NCBI GenBank assembly: GCA_963970005.1
Contig: CAXAMN010003891.1
Coordinates: forward strand, 245,980-309,979
Direction of reading: 5' to 3'
Origin: Durusdinium trenchii
Lineage: Eukaryota; Sar; Dinophyceae; Suessiales; Symbiodiniaceae
DNA length: 64,000 nucleotides
How positions within the stretch are numbered: the stretch's first letter is position 1; each line of letters opens with the position of its first letter. Made by a program: the position numbers and the translations under genes. Below, one piece after another: positions 35,568-47,116 of the stretch. The notes below the pieces were generated by a model that saw nothing but the letters and a program-made list of their open reading frames with translations, ran no database searches and was not told the origin of the DNA.

Positions 35568-37621
35568 GTCGCGGATCATTTGTGGCCTGGGGGCCTCCTG
35601 CACTCCGTTGCTCTTCGCCTGGACAGCCCGCGCCTTGCGAGGGCACGAGGCGGTGGCGCAGGCGCAGGCCGGGAACCCTGGGTGGAGATGGGGGGGAGGT
35701 TTGCATGAGGCCACGGTGGGTTTGGAGTAGTATGGAGTATAGTAGTTGAAGTAGGATAAGGATGTTTATTCATCGCTATTCTTGAGTACCTCCAATTACT
35801 GAACAAGTCGGGATGAAGGGGACAACGAGCATCAGGTTTCTGGGGCTTGGGGTGGCGCGGTGTGCGAGGATTTCGTCCTGCAAGAGTAGTGAAGGTCTGC
35901 AATGCACCAAGGCCTGAGTGTTCCAGACCTGCAATGACCAGGCCCTCAACAGCTTCAATTGGACCTCTAGTCAACAGGATTTCATGTTCAAGTGTCACTT
36001 TCCCAAGGGCATTGTGGTCCCGCAGAAGAATTAGAGCATTCCACCCTTTCTTTCACCCTTTCTTTCGGTGCCTGTATGACTGCACACCGTACCCGCCATG
36101 GCCGCTATGCGTTCCATGGAACGGATCCCAAGCATGGCTTCGTTCACGAAGCGCTTCGTTGGGGCGCCTCGGTATACCCGCAGCGTCGTTCGCTCGTGTT
36201 CAGCTCAGGTTCAGCTGAACACCTGGCGAAGCTTGGGGACCTTCATTGGCCCCTTCTCCAGCACGGTGCTGTGCGTGCTGCCCAAGGAGCCCTTCCGAGC
36301 CCTTCCGAGCCCGTAGTGCAGTGAGTGATGGAATCCAAGCTTTTCGTTCGGAAAGGGCGGAGGATCTCCAATTGGTAGGTCAAATGGTAGACTTTCCACA
36401 GCTCAAGGCCATTTGTTTCCCCACGGCTCCATATACCCTCCGAGCGGGTGATTGGAGCAAAGTCGGCACTTTTACAGAGACAGTCCGGTACCTTCTGAGA
36501 AGGTGGCAGTGGATCTCTTTTTGGGGCCTTGGATTGATTTTTCGCTGGGCGGAAAAAGTGGCCCTGCAGGAGGGGCTCTTCAATGAGCTCAACTCAGCAG
36601 GCCGCAGGGCTGAAGCTTAAGGAGGTAGTGCCCTTTTCGCGGTTGGGTGTTGATAGGAAATGTTCGGAAGAACCCCAGGCCTGTCGGAAGATGTCGGAAG
36701 AACCCTAGGCCTGTCGGAAGAACCCCAGGCCTGTGAGTTTGGGATGTTTCATATGTGCAGGTTGGGGGGGTTTTCCTGTGTGGGAATCCAACATGATCCG
36801 GTAGATGAAGCTTACATTTGTATATCCTGGATCCGTGGTGCTCATTTTCCCGGAGATGAGTTTGAACGGAACTCCAGAAGTTTCGACAGCTGTCCTCGAA
36901 GGGTGAATGTGGTGCAGAAATTGCTACCTATTTCATTGGGCATCGCTAACGCCACACCGATGCTTTTGATGTCTCCACTAGGGGAAGAACTCTAAAGTAC
37001 TTGAAACTTATTGAATATGAATATGCTTAAATCACGTAGACGGAAACTGGTGAGGGGCTGAGCTGCACCACACCGTTGTGCTTGGAACATTCCCGGTCAT
37101 CAATCAATCTTGGTCTCCCCGCCTTTCAGGCTGGGCCATCGCCTTAGCCAACATCGTGGGGCTCCTGCTGTGCTTCCGCCAGGGGGCCCTGGTTGCACGA
37201 GGATGTCTCAATCGCTGGATCAACAGTCTCTCCATCGATCACCCAAGCAATTCATTGTCTATTGTTTCTTCTTCGCCTCCGTTGAAGAGGAGGTGCAATC
37301 CGTGAATGGGCCTCCGTTGAAGATCACCCGCAGCCGATTTAAGCTCCAATTTTCCAGTCTCAACGCCCCGCCCACGCAGTCCGAGCAGTGTGCCGCGCTG
37401 CACCGCGCTGTACTGCTGCGTGTTTTGGGATGGCCTTGTGTTCGTGCTGCCCGGCGGATGCCGAGCCACTGCGAGAGATGAAGGACTACAAACCGAAGCA
37501 TGTGCCTCGGCGGATGCAGATGCAGGGGTCCTGCCGAAGGCATCAGCCGGTTCAGTACAAAAAAGGTTGACCTGGTGGATTTTCTGGACGGCACCATCAA
37601 TCCCGACTGGAGTTACTTGAG
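35568..37621 (+). CDS. Exons of a multi-pass membrane protein, possibly MFS-type transporter
   Basis: Four exons that join in phase: 35568-35667 (GLGASCTPLLFAWTARALRG), 36209-36272 (WRSLGTFIGPFSSTVL), 37130-37191 (WAIALANIVGLLLCFRQGAL), 37566-37621 (VDLVDFLDGTINPDWSYLR). Donors are GC 35668, GC 36273, GT 37192 and GT 37622; acceptors AG|G. The joined sequence has at least two hydrophobic helices and an R-x-L-G-x-x-x-G-P pattern like that between helices of major facilitator transporters. The N-terminal part was not found. The last exon is the least certain member. Substrate unknown; the MFS assignment is a weak motif call. Confidence 0.42.
36660..36733. repeat. Short tandem repeat, about 20-bp unit x3
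   Basis: Unit TCGGAAGAACCCCAGGCCTG in three near-identical copies with a partial copy between the first and second, in the intron between the 36209 and 37130 exons. Confidence 0.8.
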
Positions 37622-37904
37622 GTGAGCTCAGAACAGTACCCACATTGAAAGACGTCCTGTACACACTTACAATAGTTTCTACAGTCCTAAGAAGTGGCTG
37701 GGTTGCTTTCTCCAACGCAAAGGCCCAAAGGCCTACACTACTTGTGCATGTTCCATAGGACACCCCTTAACCCTCCTTCATATCCATAACAACCCTGCAA
37801 AAACTCCACGAACGGCAGATGTCTCACCTACATGGGGGGACACTTTTGACAGGGGTCGATGTGGATTCCAGCCATGGAGCGTTGACGACCACTGATTGCC
37901 CCAG

Positions 37905-40060
37905 GAGATGACCAAGATTCAGTCCCTGAACTGCTACGTGGCCATGCCCAGTGCTGCTGCCACTCAGGGTGTCATCATGTTCACAGCTTCTGGGATTGGA
38001 TTTAGCATGATTTAGCAGATTGTTGGTGTCCCTAGCGCTCCAGTCGTGCCTCCTCAGAAGGTATTTTGACACTCACTCCCAACCCACCCCAAACACCTTC
38101 TGAAGGTACTTGGAGCCCTAGGGTTTGCTTTGGTACATATTCTATGATACTCTATATGTGCACCTGTCATGTGGTTGACCTACTTCTAATCCCAACCTCC
38201 ATAACTTGCAGGAAGTGTGATGCTCGGGCCAATGCTCGGGTGGTTGTGGGGTCTAAAGGAACACCCGGATGGAGTTGCTTGAAGTCTTTGCAAGCGGGAA
38301 GTGTTGACCTCAGATTTGCAGCCGACTGAGGCTAAGGGACTGAAGGAAAGCCCAAGTGTGACTTTCCTGCTGCGTAGACAAACTATTGCACATCAACAGC
38401 GTGCTAGTGGAGAGATCTTTAAGGTTTTTCATCCAATAATAGGTTCTAAAAAGTGGTGTCCGTGTCACACACCAAGCCGTACCAAGCCGATGCATCCAAG
38501 GACATGTTCGGAGTCAACACCGGCCAGCTCCCATTTGCACAAGACCTTGCTTTTGTTGTTTTTGTCGTGGCTCATTCCTTGCTGATAGAGAAGCAGTGGA
38601 TAATGTTTGGCAAAGGGGCCCCATCCCATTGCTAACTCACGGTATTCAATTGTATGTGAAAGGAATTTGCGGGTAGGCTATCATAGGTGTTAGTTTGAGC
38701 ATGTTTGAGCTAGTGCGGACCAATGGTGCCAAAGAAAGGAGAGCAATGAGAAACACCACTAGACTTTCCTGTTGGGGTGCCCTGCAGGATGGTCCTACTT
38801 ACTGTTGGATAAGTCTAAGGTGTCTTGTTGTTTTGCCCAGGTGACCTCAACCGGAAGGTTTAGGCTCAGACACGGGCCAAATCATGATCAGAACCGTCAG
38901 AACCACATGAAAACGACCAAGGAGGGTGCTGTTACACCCTCCGGCCCTTGATTGAGGTCGGCATAAGCAGTTCTGCGATATGCTGGCCGGAGACTTGGTG
39001 CACTCAATATTCAAAGGGCTAATCTCACCAAGCAAGCCAAGGATAAAGGACGAAAACAAGTTCCCCCAAATCTATCGCAACCGAGGGGCTTCCGCAAACA
39101 AAGACTTCGCCATCCATTCACTTGACACGCGTGGAAGTGAAAGAATGCCCTCATCCTCCGCCGAGGAAACGGATATTTGGCGGTTTGTCCGGACTTCATT
39201 GGCGAGAGGCCCTACATGAGCAGCTTGAGCACTCCCAGCCACTGGGACTGAGCCTTTGACAGTGTTTTAATGGTTCTATCCCAGGCTCAGAAGTACTAGC
39301 TGCTATATAACAGCCCTTGAAGTAGCCCTTGAGTATTTGCCTATGAATCTGGTGGGGTTGACCGCCCGTAAATGCCCAAGGGCTGCCTATATGACTCTTG
39401 GGGAGAGCCGTCATCCGTCGCTTCCTTCGAGAACGTCTCCCCGCTCGCACAAAGGCAAACGCTGGTGGCAGTCTCCAGGAGATGTGGCCCAGTAAACCAG
39501 TCACCGCATTTGTTTGGAGATGCCCACCTGCAACCGAACCATCATCATCCACTGTGACTGGTAATGAGATACACCTAGTCACCTAAACATATATATAATA
39601 TAACTAGTATAAGACCTTTTGAATTATTCCTCATGATTTTCATACCCAAGGGTTCCAAGTACCTGGACCCTCCAAAGTACCCTAGAAAAGGGAACATGTG
39701 ACATGACCCCACAAACGAACAGATACGTTATACCAATTTTTCCAGGTACTTTGAGACTCCAGGTGCCTTCTGAGGTGTTTGGGGTGTGTTTGGAGGGTCC
39801 AAAAACCTTTTGAGAAGGTACTTGGAACCCTAGGGCCGGATGCCCAAGCCATGCCCCTGGTGCAGACCAAATGGCAGAATCCCACCTGCAAACCAGGCTT
39901 CGGCATGAACTACTGCTGTGCAGCGGAGTTCTTGTTCAAATTCTTTTCTGGGAACTTTGGCCGGAAGACCAAGAGCTTCGCGTGGGAGACCTACATGTGG
40001 CTGAGCTGCTTTGTTATGGGGTGGCGCCGGAAGTCCGATCTTGAGGACATTTGTTGGTTG
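37905..40060 (+). CDS. Unassigned protein-coding exons (may continue the preceding membrane-protein gene)
   Basis: Exons whose phases agree: 37905-37968 (EMTKIQSLNCYVAMPSAAAT), 38212-38250 (SVMLGPMLGWLW), 38487-38542 (ADASKDMFGVNTGQLPFAQ), about 38971-39010 (FCDMLAGDLVHSIFKG), about 39850-40060 (QTKWQNPTCKPGFGMNYCCA then AEFLFKFFSGNFGRK and WETYMWLSCFVMGWRRK). Donors are GT 37969, GT 38251 and GA 38543; two acceptors are AG followed by C or T. The last exon follows directly on an inverted-repeat element (39645-39835). Codon use is G/C-ending and unlike the flanking DNA. I do not recognise the family. Confidence 0.4.
38033..38123. mobile_element. TAGGGCTCC-family element
   Basis: CTAGCGCTCCAGTCGTGCC left and TACTTGGAGCCCTAGG right, with CTCAGAAGGTATTTTG and CACCTTCTGAAGG as inner arms. 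Confidence 0.7.
39645..39835. mobile_element. Long inverted-repeat element next to an exon
   Basis: Left end CCAAGGGTTCCAAGTACC and right end GGTACTTGGAACCCTAGG form terminal inverted repeats; the inner part is also partly self-complementary (TGGACCCTCCAAA and TTTGGAGGGTCCA). It ends about 15 nt before an open, protein-like exon. Confidence 0.75.
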
Positions 40061-40177
40061 ATCACTTAGTAACTTCCAAGAACTTTAAAGTCATGCCTCA
40101 CTATTTGCATTTAGTTGTATCTCCAGCTTGCACTCAACATCGCGCGATGTTGATGTCCAGCTTCCCGTCGTCCTCAG

Positions 40178-40235
40178 GAAGCAGAAGGTGATGGGCGAAC
40201 TGGTTCCCTGGATGAAACTTGGCAGCAGCACTTGA
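40178..40235 (+). CDS. Probable terminal exon, unassigned
   Basis: AG|G acceptor after a pyrimidine-rich stretch, then RKQKVMGELVPWMKLGSST and a TGA stop. It could close the unassigned gene whose exons lie between 37.9 and 40.06 kb. No family is recognised. Confidence 0.3.
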
Positions 40236-40490
40236 ACTTCCAGGTGCCAACTCAGTGCCAACCACACAACTGCTCCCACACGGCTCACCAGACTGGAGCA
40301 AGACCTCACAAAATTTCGAGTAAAATGCGTGGAACAACACCTTCTAATAAGCTGGGAACCCCCTTGTCGCCTTACCAGCTGTTCTTCTCCACTCCACAAA
40401 GACCACTCTTAGACACCCAATCCGGGCCGAACACCACTCTACTTCTCCGGGCGCGCCGGGCGCGCGTGGAGTGCGTTGGCCCGGAGGAAG

Positions 40491-40622
40491 ATGAAGGGAG
40501 TGTCCAGTTTCGCCGCAGTGGGCTTTTGCTGGGGCACCTACGGCGCCATGAAGTGTGCCGCATACCCCGACGCTTGGGCTCGGCGCGAGGTCCCCTGGGC
40601 GGTTGCGAATTCGGAGAACTGA
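40491..40622 (+). CDS. Probable exon or small gene, unassigned
   Basis: Frame MKGVSSFAAVGFCWGTYGAM then KCAAYPDAWARREVPWAVAN, ending TGA. The G/C-ending codons contrast with the other two frames, and the two Met-Lys pairs flank a hydrophobic glycine-rich stretch. The GC-rich run just upstream (40449-40490) is like those before other exons here. It may be the first exon of a small membrane protein or an internal exon entered at the AG|G at 40495-40497. Function unknown. Confidence 0.35.
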   Translation: MKGVSSFAAVGFCWGTYGAMKCAAYPDAWARREVPWAVANSEN

Positions 40623-40653
40623 GGACATGGAGATCATGGACAGAGTCAGGGAC

Positions 40654-40738
40654 GGTTAAGGGACCGTAAATAGGACCCGGAAAACCTGGGGTACCTATAT
40701 AGGATAGCCAAACGTTCGGGTTCTTCAACCTCTGCTGG
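40654..40738. mobile_element. AACCTCTGTTGG-family element
   Basis: GGTTAAGGGACCGTAAATAG left, AAAACCTGGGGTACCTAT core, TTCTTCAACCTCTGCTGG right. Confidence 0.85.
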
Positions 40739-40804
40739 ATGGAGATCATGAAGAACTGAGAACGTTCTGGTGATTCTGTGGAAGTAACATGACATTGGTA
40801 TACA

Positions 40805-41161
40805 TTGGTGACAAGAGAGTGGAGTTTGGAGTGGCTGAAGACTACGGGTGCCATGTTGTTTTCACGAAAACGGAGCCACTTGCCTGCTTTTGTTGGCAAG
40901 TTAGTCAATGCACAGCTCCACTTCCTCGACGACAGTGTCAGGCCGAGATTGTGGCTGAAGAGTCTCCCCCTTGAGGGCCACGTGAATGGAACCCAAACCC
41001 ACATGTCTTGGTCTTCAGAGTTTCTGGTCGAAACCCACAAAGTTTTGACTGACATGGTCCGTTTGCGGGGCGGGGAAGTCTTGTCAAAGGCGCGACCTGC
41101 CAGTTCGTCCGCTCCCAACCCACCGGGGCCAGTCGTCCAGTCCGTCCTGCAGTCGAGCTGA
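40805..41161 (+). CDS. Open frame of 118 codons, possible exon with a BRCT-like stretch
   Basis: Continuous frame without an ATG at its start, including HLPAFVGKLVNAQLHFLDDS and LTDMVRLRGGEVLSKARPAS. The last part resembles the opening strand and helix of a BRCT repeat (leucine-rich run followed by RGGEV), but only loosely. Composition is protein-like. It sits directly after a terminal-inverted-repeat element (40654-40738). Exon borders are not resolved. Confidence 0.28.
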   Translation: MVTREWSLEWLKTTGAMLFSRKRSHLPAFVGKLVNAQLHFLDDSVRPRLWLKSLPLEGHVNGTQTHMSWSSEFLVETHKVLTDMVRLRGGEVLSKARPASSSAPNPPGPVVQSVLQSS

Positions 41162-41162
41162 G

Positions 41163-41342
41163 GAATTCAAGTGCTGCGCAGGTTTTCACCCATCCACCGA
41201 GGGCTTCTGCAAGAACACCGGGGAGGATGACTTAGAGGTCGGTCTGAAGGGCTTGATCGGAAGTGAAGTTCGGGCGGGGTGCAGTTCGTCCAGTTGGAGC
41301 CGAGAAGGTGCATGTTTTGGTGACCTGGAATCATGTAGCTGA
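41163..41342 (+). CDS. Probable Cys-rich exon, unassigned
   Basis: AG|G acceptor at 41161-41163, then EFKCCAGFHPSTEGFCKN, TGEDDLEVGLKGLIGSEVRA and GCSSSSW, open to TGA at 41340. Cysteine spacing suggests an extracellular or luminal domain. A GT donor inside (near 41308) may end the exon earlier. It has no ATG and so must be internal or terminal. Possibly the next exon of the frame at 40805-41161. Confidence 0.35.
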   Translation, partial: EFKCCAGFHPSTEGFCKNTGEDDLEVGLKGLIGSEVRAGCSSSSWSREGACFGDLESCS

Positions 41343-42308
41343 GGGATGCTGAGGGCTTTTGGATCCGCATTTGGAGGACAGAGGAACCAATGACTGGAGG
41401 GTGCCAGAAACCACCTGGAATTGAGGTGGGTCACGTGTTTGATGTGGTGAATGCCAGCTAGCTAGTGAGTGGTTCCTTGAAAGCCCAAGTGGGAGGAGCC
41501 CCTAAAGTTCCACTTCATGGGCTTGAAATTGCTTTGACCACTCCGTTTTGGATGGTAAGCCACCAGGTCCCAGGCATGGGGCATCATGCTTCGGACTTGA
41601 CAAGTAAGCCAGAGGTCTCCCAACCCGGGTGGAGGTCTGCCGAAGCATCAAGTGTCCACAGCTGATGATTGCCACGAAGAGCGAATCTGAGAAGTGGCGG
41701 CCAAATGGATCTTCGCTTCAGAAGTCATGGTGATGGGCAGGATTTTTGAGACGAAGAGCTTTCTTTGGACATTCTCCTGCATGACCTGCATGCGTTCATT
41801 CCACCTGAGCTTGGCAGGCTTACATACAGTAGGCTACCAAAGACCCCAGCCTTCGTCCAAAACCGGGCGCCCTCAACCCAGCCCTGAAAAAGCTCGGATG
41901 TGGATGCAAAAGGTTTCATTTTTCCGAGCCAAAACCGTCCAGAATTAGTGACCGTAGGTGCCCAGGGATCATGATACACAGATCATCACCGATCCAATTC
42001 CCTTCGTGCGGCTCCTGATGAAAATCTAAGGAGAGGCCCACAAGGCCTGTGAAATGGCGCTCCCTGGGAAAGTCACTTGGCACCTGCAGGACAATGCGAT
42101 CCTTAGACGCAGGATCAGTGTTTGATTATAAAAACTGTAAATCCTCGAGTGTATATAGGTCCAAGAAGATGACCCACACTCAAAGCATTTGAAAGTATTA
42201 TTGTGTGGTCCACGAGGCCTTCAGCCTTGCTTTTGGACAGAATCTTCCAGTCTTTGTTCAACTTTGGCCCTAGAAAGACGTCCCAGAGAGCCCCAGAGCC
42301 CGTCTAAG

Positions 42309-42417
42309 GATGCATGGCTACATGACTCGCGGTGATACCCTGAAGCCGGAGACCATGGAGGCGGTGAAATATGGATTTGAGTCGCCTTGGCATGGCCTTT
42401 GGCACGTTTTCCAACCT
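42309..42417 (+). CDS. Probable exon, unassigned
   Basis: AG|G acceptor at 42307-42309 followed by MHGYMTRGDTLKPETMEAVK and YGFESPWHGLWHVF. Codon choice and amino-acid order look protein-like, and the other frames do not. The frame stays open for 81 codons, but the 3' part reads like intron. No family recognised. Confidence 0.35.
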
Positions 42418-43652
42418 GGAAACCCTAAAAGGAGCATGGAGATATACTTAGGGACTGCTGAAGAATGTGAAACAAGTCTTGTTCCCAGATCTTTGGAATT
42501 TCTGAGGTTCAGGATCACATGCGCGACATATGTAATAACAATCTCAATTCAATAGTGGTCCTCAAAACTTTTAGAAGCAATGTCACATTGTTTGAGGATT
42601 TTTTATGTGTTTTTTCTTCATGCTGGTGGAGTCTCTTTTTTCAAAGCAATGCCTCTCTTCAAGCACATTTAGGTCGATGATGACTCTCTTCAAGCAAAAC
42701 CTCTAGTCCCTGCTCGCCGCTGCCCCAGTCGCCTCCCCACTGGCTCGCCGCTGCCCCGAGAGAAGGCGTGTCGCCACACGCACGCCACGCCACGGGCGTT
42801 CTGAGAAGGGACGGCGCGAAAAGAACGCAGGTGCGATGCGATGCAGAAAGGCTAGCGGCTCAAAGGGCGTGCCCCCACTGAGCATGAACAGAGACCTCTT
42901 GATCCAGAGTCGTTCAGAGTCTATATAGTCTCTTCTGAATGCGTGGAACAGGTGAAAAGAGGTGAACCTTAGAAACTGGAGGGGTCAGATGAAGAAACAG
43001 TGATGCGATAAAGAGGCCTTCCTTTGCCATGTATATGGCCATGTAGACCTGGAGAGGCAGGTTGCTTTGGGTTGATCGCTTATGCTGCATGCTCAGTAGG
43101 TTTTTGGAGCATTTGGTCAATACTCCAATGCTCATCTCAAGGTGAATCCAAATTGCTATGATTTGCGGTGTGCACCACGCACGCAACCTCTATACTGAGG
43201 ATGTTTGGAGGACACACCACGACTGCCAGAGGCTGGTGCTCCGGGCTTGAGGAGAAGAACAATGAAAAACACAACGACACCTATGATGGCTGACTGATTG
43301 GTATAGTTCAAGGCTAACCGTACACTATTGTAAAGCATTCTCTTTGTTCTTCCACAGGGCTTGCGGTCGTATCGATTTTCGTTCTTAAGCCGAGGCCATT
43401 GCACCTATCCCACCGAATTCACACCCTCCTAGGAGCTTGAGTGACTTCCACTTCCAGGGCACGTTCACTTCCATTCACTGCTCCAATGGTCACACAGATC
43501 TTGCAACATCTTAATAATTTCAGACATTTTTTTGTTGGCAACTTCCTATACATTCTTGAAGAATTGGGTCTTCCGCAACATCCTGGGCCACGTGGTTGAT
43601 GCATGTTGATGGCTGGCATGCCGTTCTGCTTCCGTCGAACACCGCGCCTCAG

Positions 43653-43709
43653 GTGGCGTCGGCCGATCTGGAACAGGCTCAGGCATGCGGAGGGGAGGCT
43701 ACACTGAAG
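43653..43709 (+). CDS. Possible short exon, unassigned
   Basis: AG|G acceptor after a C-rich stretch, then VASADLEQAQACGGEATLK. The residues are protein-like, but the piece is short and no partner exon is identified. Confidence 0.22.
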
Positions 43710-43980
43710 CCACAGCGAAGCATCCGATTCGTCTTCGCAAGTCAGGCTATATCTCAACAGGAGCTCTCATGAGGTAAGGAAGGAGGAATGCCCATATTTC
43801 CACCTGAGATGGACCAGATGACCATTGTAAAAGATTCTCTAGGATTCGATGCACCATATACTTATGGGGGTTTTACTGAACAACCATAGTAAGTGGTTGT
43901 TTCTCTCACAACAATGTGGCACTACCGGACCAGGTCAGCCGAAGAACGGTCGATCTGAAGGCCTCAAAGAAGATATAGGG

Positions 43981-44151
43981 ATGCCTTTTCGATTCGCACA
44001 ACTCGCCATCGCTACAGCGGTCCCAGCGGTCTCAGTGGTCCTGTTCCTTCTTCCACTTCCAGGCGAAGAGTTCCGCCCTGTGGAGCTCTCCAGTGCTGTG
44101 GCTTTGTCTTCTCTTCCAGGCGGAGACGACCGATCCAATGGAACGCCATGA
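43981..44151 (+). CDS. Possible first exon with signal peptide
   Basis: Frame beginning MPFRFAQLAIATAVPAVSVV then LFLLPLPGEEFRP: two positive residues at the start, a 20-residue hydrophobic core and a Pro-rich end. It reads on to a TGA at 44149. Dinoflagellate plastid proteins need a signal peptide ahead of the transit peptide, so this could be the first part of a bipartite leader of the downstream aspartate kinase. It could equally begin a separate short gene. No homology is recognised. Confidence 0.35.
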   Translation: MPFRFAQLAIATAVPAVSVVLFLLPLPGEEFRPVELSSAVALSSLPGGDDRSNGTP

Positions 44152-44685
44152 CATTGGTGACCGGGATCGGGCGCTGGCGCTGGCTCGTTCGACGTCCTCG
44201 GTGACATCGGTGGCTCAGTCCTTTAGAACCACCGGTGGTGGTTGAGTTCACTGAGGGGTTGGCCATGAGGGGTTGGCTTCAGTCCTCGCCATCAGTCGTG
44301 ATTTGAGCCAATGAGTTCTGAAAGGGGAGTGTGTTTCACTCTCTATTCGGGACTGCTTTTGGAAGGGGCTCCTGTACTATGTGGGATGTATAGCCAGCAG
44401 CCTCTCTTGGTTGGAGGGCATGATCCTCCATGTCTGGTGGTGTTGGGGCCTTCTTTGCCCTCAACGTGTATAGGTTTGTGTGTGTGTGTGTTGGTTCTTG
44501 AACAAGTGGTTATGCACCTGGTTTTTGCATGTTTTCGCTATGGCTATGTGTTATGACAACCGTGGAGAAAACACAACCTGCCACTGCCACCCAGACATGT
44601 CGCCAGCCATCCTGCAGCCCCTTGTGGCTCAAAAGCTGAAGGCCCCCCCCAAAAAACCAGCTGTGCAGCCGGTTTTACCATCGCC

Positions 44686-44835
44686 ATGTCCTCCATCGCC
44701 TTCGCCGCGCCCTGCGCGGCGCCCGCGCCTGCGACGCGGGTGGCTGTAGCGGGCCTCGCACGCGCGAGTGGCGCTGCGCTGTGCCGAGGGAGGTCCACGG
44801 CAGATGGGCGGCAGATGGCAGCTGCGACTAGGTGA
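44686..44835 (+). CDS. Possible first exon with organelle-targeting peptide
   Basis: A 49-codon frame starting MSSIAFAAPCAAPAPATRVA and continuing VAGLARASGAALCRGR. It is Ala/Arg-rich, has strong G/C third positions and lacks acidic residues, as expected of a plastid or mitochondrial presequence. It lies about 2.4 kb before the first recognised aspartate kinase exon, same strand. It probably ends at a splice donor before the TGA at 44833. Ownership by the kinase gene is inferred from position only. Confidence 0.4.
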   Translation: MSSIAFAAPCAAPAPATRVAVAGLARASGAALCRGRSTADGRQMAAATR

Positions 44836-45064
44836 AACAGCAAGACAAACGGGCTGAAGATGAAGAGGGGGGGTCCAGCGCCCAAAAGCAAAGAAGGGCA
44901 GGGTGCACAACGGAAGCTGGTTTGGTTTTCATTGGTTGCCAGTTTTGAAAGCAACTCTTGGGCTACTGGCCTGGTTGGTGCACTTGTAGATTGTGACAAC
45001 TGGCCACTTGCAGAACCAGCTATACTCACTCTAAAACCCTCAGAAAAGCGAAGGGAGGCGGAGG

Positions 45065-45140
45065 TTTGCGCGCGCAGATGTTGCTATTCAATCAGCTCGG
45101 GTAAGTGATATTGTAGGAGATGCCAAGGCCTCAGCGCGCG
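45065..45140 (+). CDS. Possible exon, unassigned
   Basis: Acceptor AG|G near 45071, then FARADVAIQSAR followed either by a GTAAGT donor or by open reading VSDIVGDAKASARAP. Protein-like, and in the region that should hold the 5' exons of the aspartate kinase gene. Assignment not possible from sequence alone. Confidence 0.25.
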
Positions 45141-45795
45141 CGCCGGGGAGTCACAGGGCGCGGCCCAGTAGTCCGTAAAGGATTATACAAGGGGTGCCCT
45201 GTTTGGAAGCCTATAGGTAGTGTGGGGTAGTCCATTGGACACCCCTTGGAGGGTCCTGGTATATCGCTCGTTCATTCTTTTTTGAGAAAGGCCTTTAATT
45301 ACTAACTAATTACTAACCCTCATTATGAACTGGGCCCTGGCAATGGGATTTATATATGGGATAATGATATATCCAAGTTCTACAGCAAGTCATTTTTTGA
45401 GCGGTCGGGGTTGGGCAAGTATATTCTTTGGGATTGCTGCCAGGAGTCATGAAGGGATGATGAGTTTTGGCTGGAACCGACCAGCGCCACAACTCAATAG
45501 CATTCAAGAAGCCACTTGAGGGTGGCAGCTCGAATTGTTCAACACTCCTTCCAAAATTCCAGCTCACCTGCAGGTTTTGGCCCAGGAGGGGGTCGTTTCA
45601 GGGTCGCCCGGAAAGTTCCATTTTCCGCCTGGAGCCGGTTGAATTCACACATCCAAGCTGTTGATCCTCGTTTTGCTCAAGGTTATTCTTTATTTCCCTA
45701 TGGTTACATCACGTTACATCATGGTTAAATCTCCTTTTGGTGAATATGTTTTCTTGGCAGGTTCCTTGAGCAAATCCAAGTCATTGGCTCCTGAG

Positions 45796-45915
45796 GCCTT
45801 TGCTGTTGCCGCCACCGTGGTGGCTGGTGCCAGGCAAGCGCCCCGCCGGCGCACGACCCGCGGGTCCACCGCCCGCCGGGTGGTGGCGACGGATGCCCCG
45901 ACGCAAAAGGCCACG
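45796..45915 (+). CDS. Probable transit-peptide exon of the aspartate kinase gene
   Basis: Acceptor AG|G at 45794-45796, then an open GC-rich stretch coding FAVAATVVAGARQAPRRR, TTRGSTARRVVATDAP and TQKAT. It is rich in Ala, Arg, Thr and Ser and poor in acidic residues, as in organelle transit peptides. A GA donor at 45916 leaves phase 0, which fits the phase-0 start of the exon at 47117 (DLKWGVHKFGG). Asp-family synthesis is plastidic in plants, so a plastid leader is reasonable. The frame continues a further 36 nt to a TGA if unspliced. The upstream exon is unresolved; 44686 and 43981 are candidates. Confidence 0.5.
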
Positions 45916-47116
45916 GAGTGGCTTGGAAGCTTCGGGGTTCGCCTGCCGTGAGACTGTTAGTCTCCAAAAATCATGGTTTCCTCTCAATCCGATGGTGTCC
46001 ATCTTCCTCAGGACTTCCAAAAAAAGATCACCCAGACGCGACCCTGGGCCCTCATATGGAGGGGTCTGGGGTCTCAAACCCCTAGGTTTTGAGGGACCAA
46101 GGGCTGTTTGGAGCGCCTGGGCAAGAAAGCAGGTGTGCCGGTGTGCAATGTTCATGAGCACGACGAGTCTTGATGTCCAGACTGGTTCGTGGAGGGGGCG
46201 AACCAAGTGTGGGCAAACGGGTCTCACGCGTCGACACGTCGATACGGGGGGGCGAAAGCCTCCGCCGAGGTCGAAGTCAGCATGGAAGAAATACGCTGCT
46301 CGACCAAGTGTTTCAGATGGCCGGATCTCCCTGTTGACCGGGGCAGGGAAGTAACCATCGATCAATTGCACTGCACTTGCCAGGCTAGACTGAGGCTGGG
46401 ACCTCCATAAGACGATATAGATTACGTGACTTCTCCCTAAAAAGAAGAGTTGCGAAGTTCTGTGGCGTACTGCACGTCGATGGACACTGAACCTTAGTGG
46501 AAAATCCGGAGTTCGGAGTGTTTTTCTGAACTGGGTGCAAGTTCAGTGACTGTTTGCACTGGAGAAGTGCCACCCTGGAGATGTCGCAGGTCCGCAGTGC
46601 CCATACCAGCGAGCCTCTATCGAACGATGGCCCGGCCACACCGGGGGTGTCCATAAACCACTTCACACGGGGGTGCTGGTGTATGGCCTCCGTGCTTTTG
46701 AAGGATCATAGGTAGCTAAGCGTACCTTAGAAAATGGGGCATGACCCTATAGAAACAGGTACTTGTATCCATTTTCCGAGGTACGAACAGGTCGACTCCA
46801 GGGGCAGATGCAGGTCAATGCAGAGTCATAGGCCACCATTTGAGGTAACAGCTGTTCGATCATCTGTGTTCTATGATGTTCTATGTGTTCACGAACCTGT
46901 GTTCTTGTGTTTCTATCTTGGGGCTCACCCAAGATGACATGTTGTTGCGGCAGTTGACTACGACAGGGTCATCACCATCAACATGAGGGAAGTGTTGGGG
47001 AATCCAGGAATCCCCCCTAGTTGTTATGTTCTTTTTGTGTCGCAGCATGACCCCTGAAAAAGACACCTATTATATAGGCTGGAGGCTATAGGTGACCTTG
47101 CAGTCTGAAAACTGAG

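Noticed and set aside
40372..41118. 248-codon reverse-strand frame
   Set aside because: It runs straight through an inverted-repeat element (40654-40738) and lies opposite protein-like + strand frames; no family signal.
45800..46371. Pair of long overlapping frames (184 codons + strand, 196 codons reverse)
   Set aside because: Both overlap the probable transit-peptide exon in other frames and are Pro/Arg-rich from GC-rich sequence; no motif.
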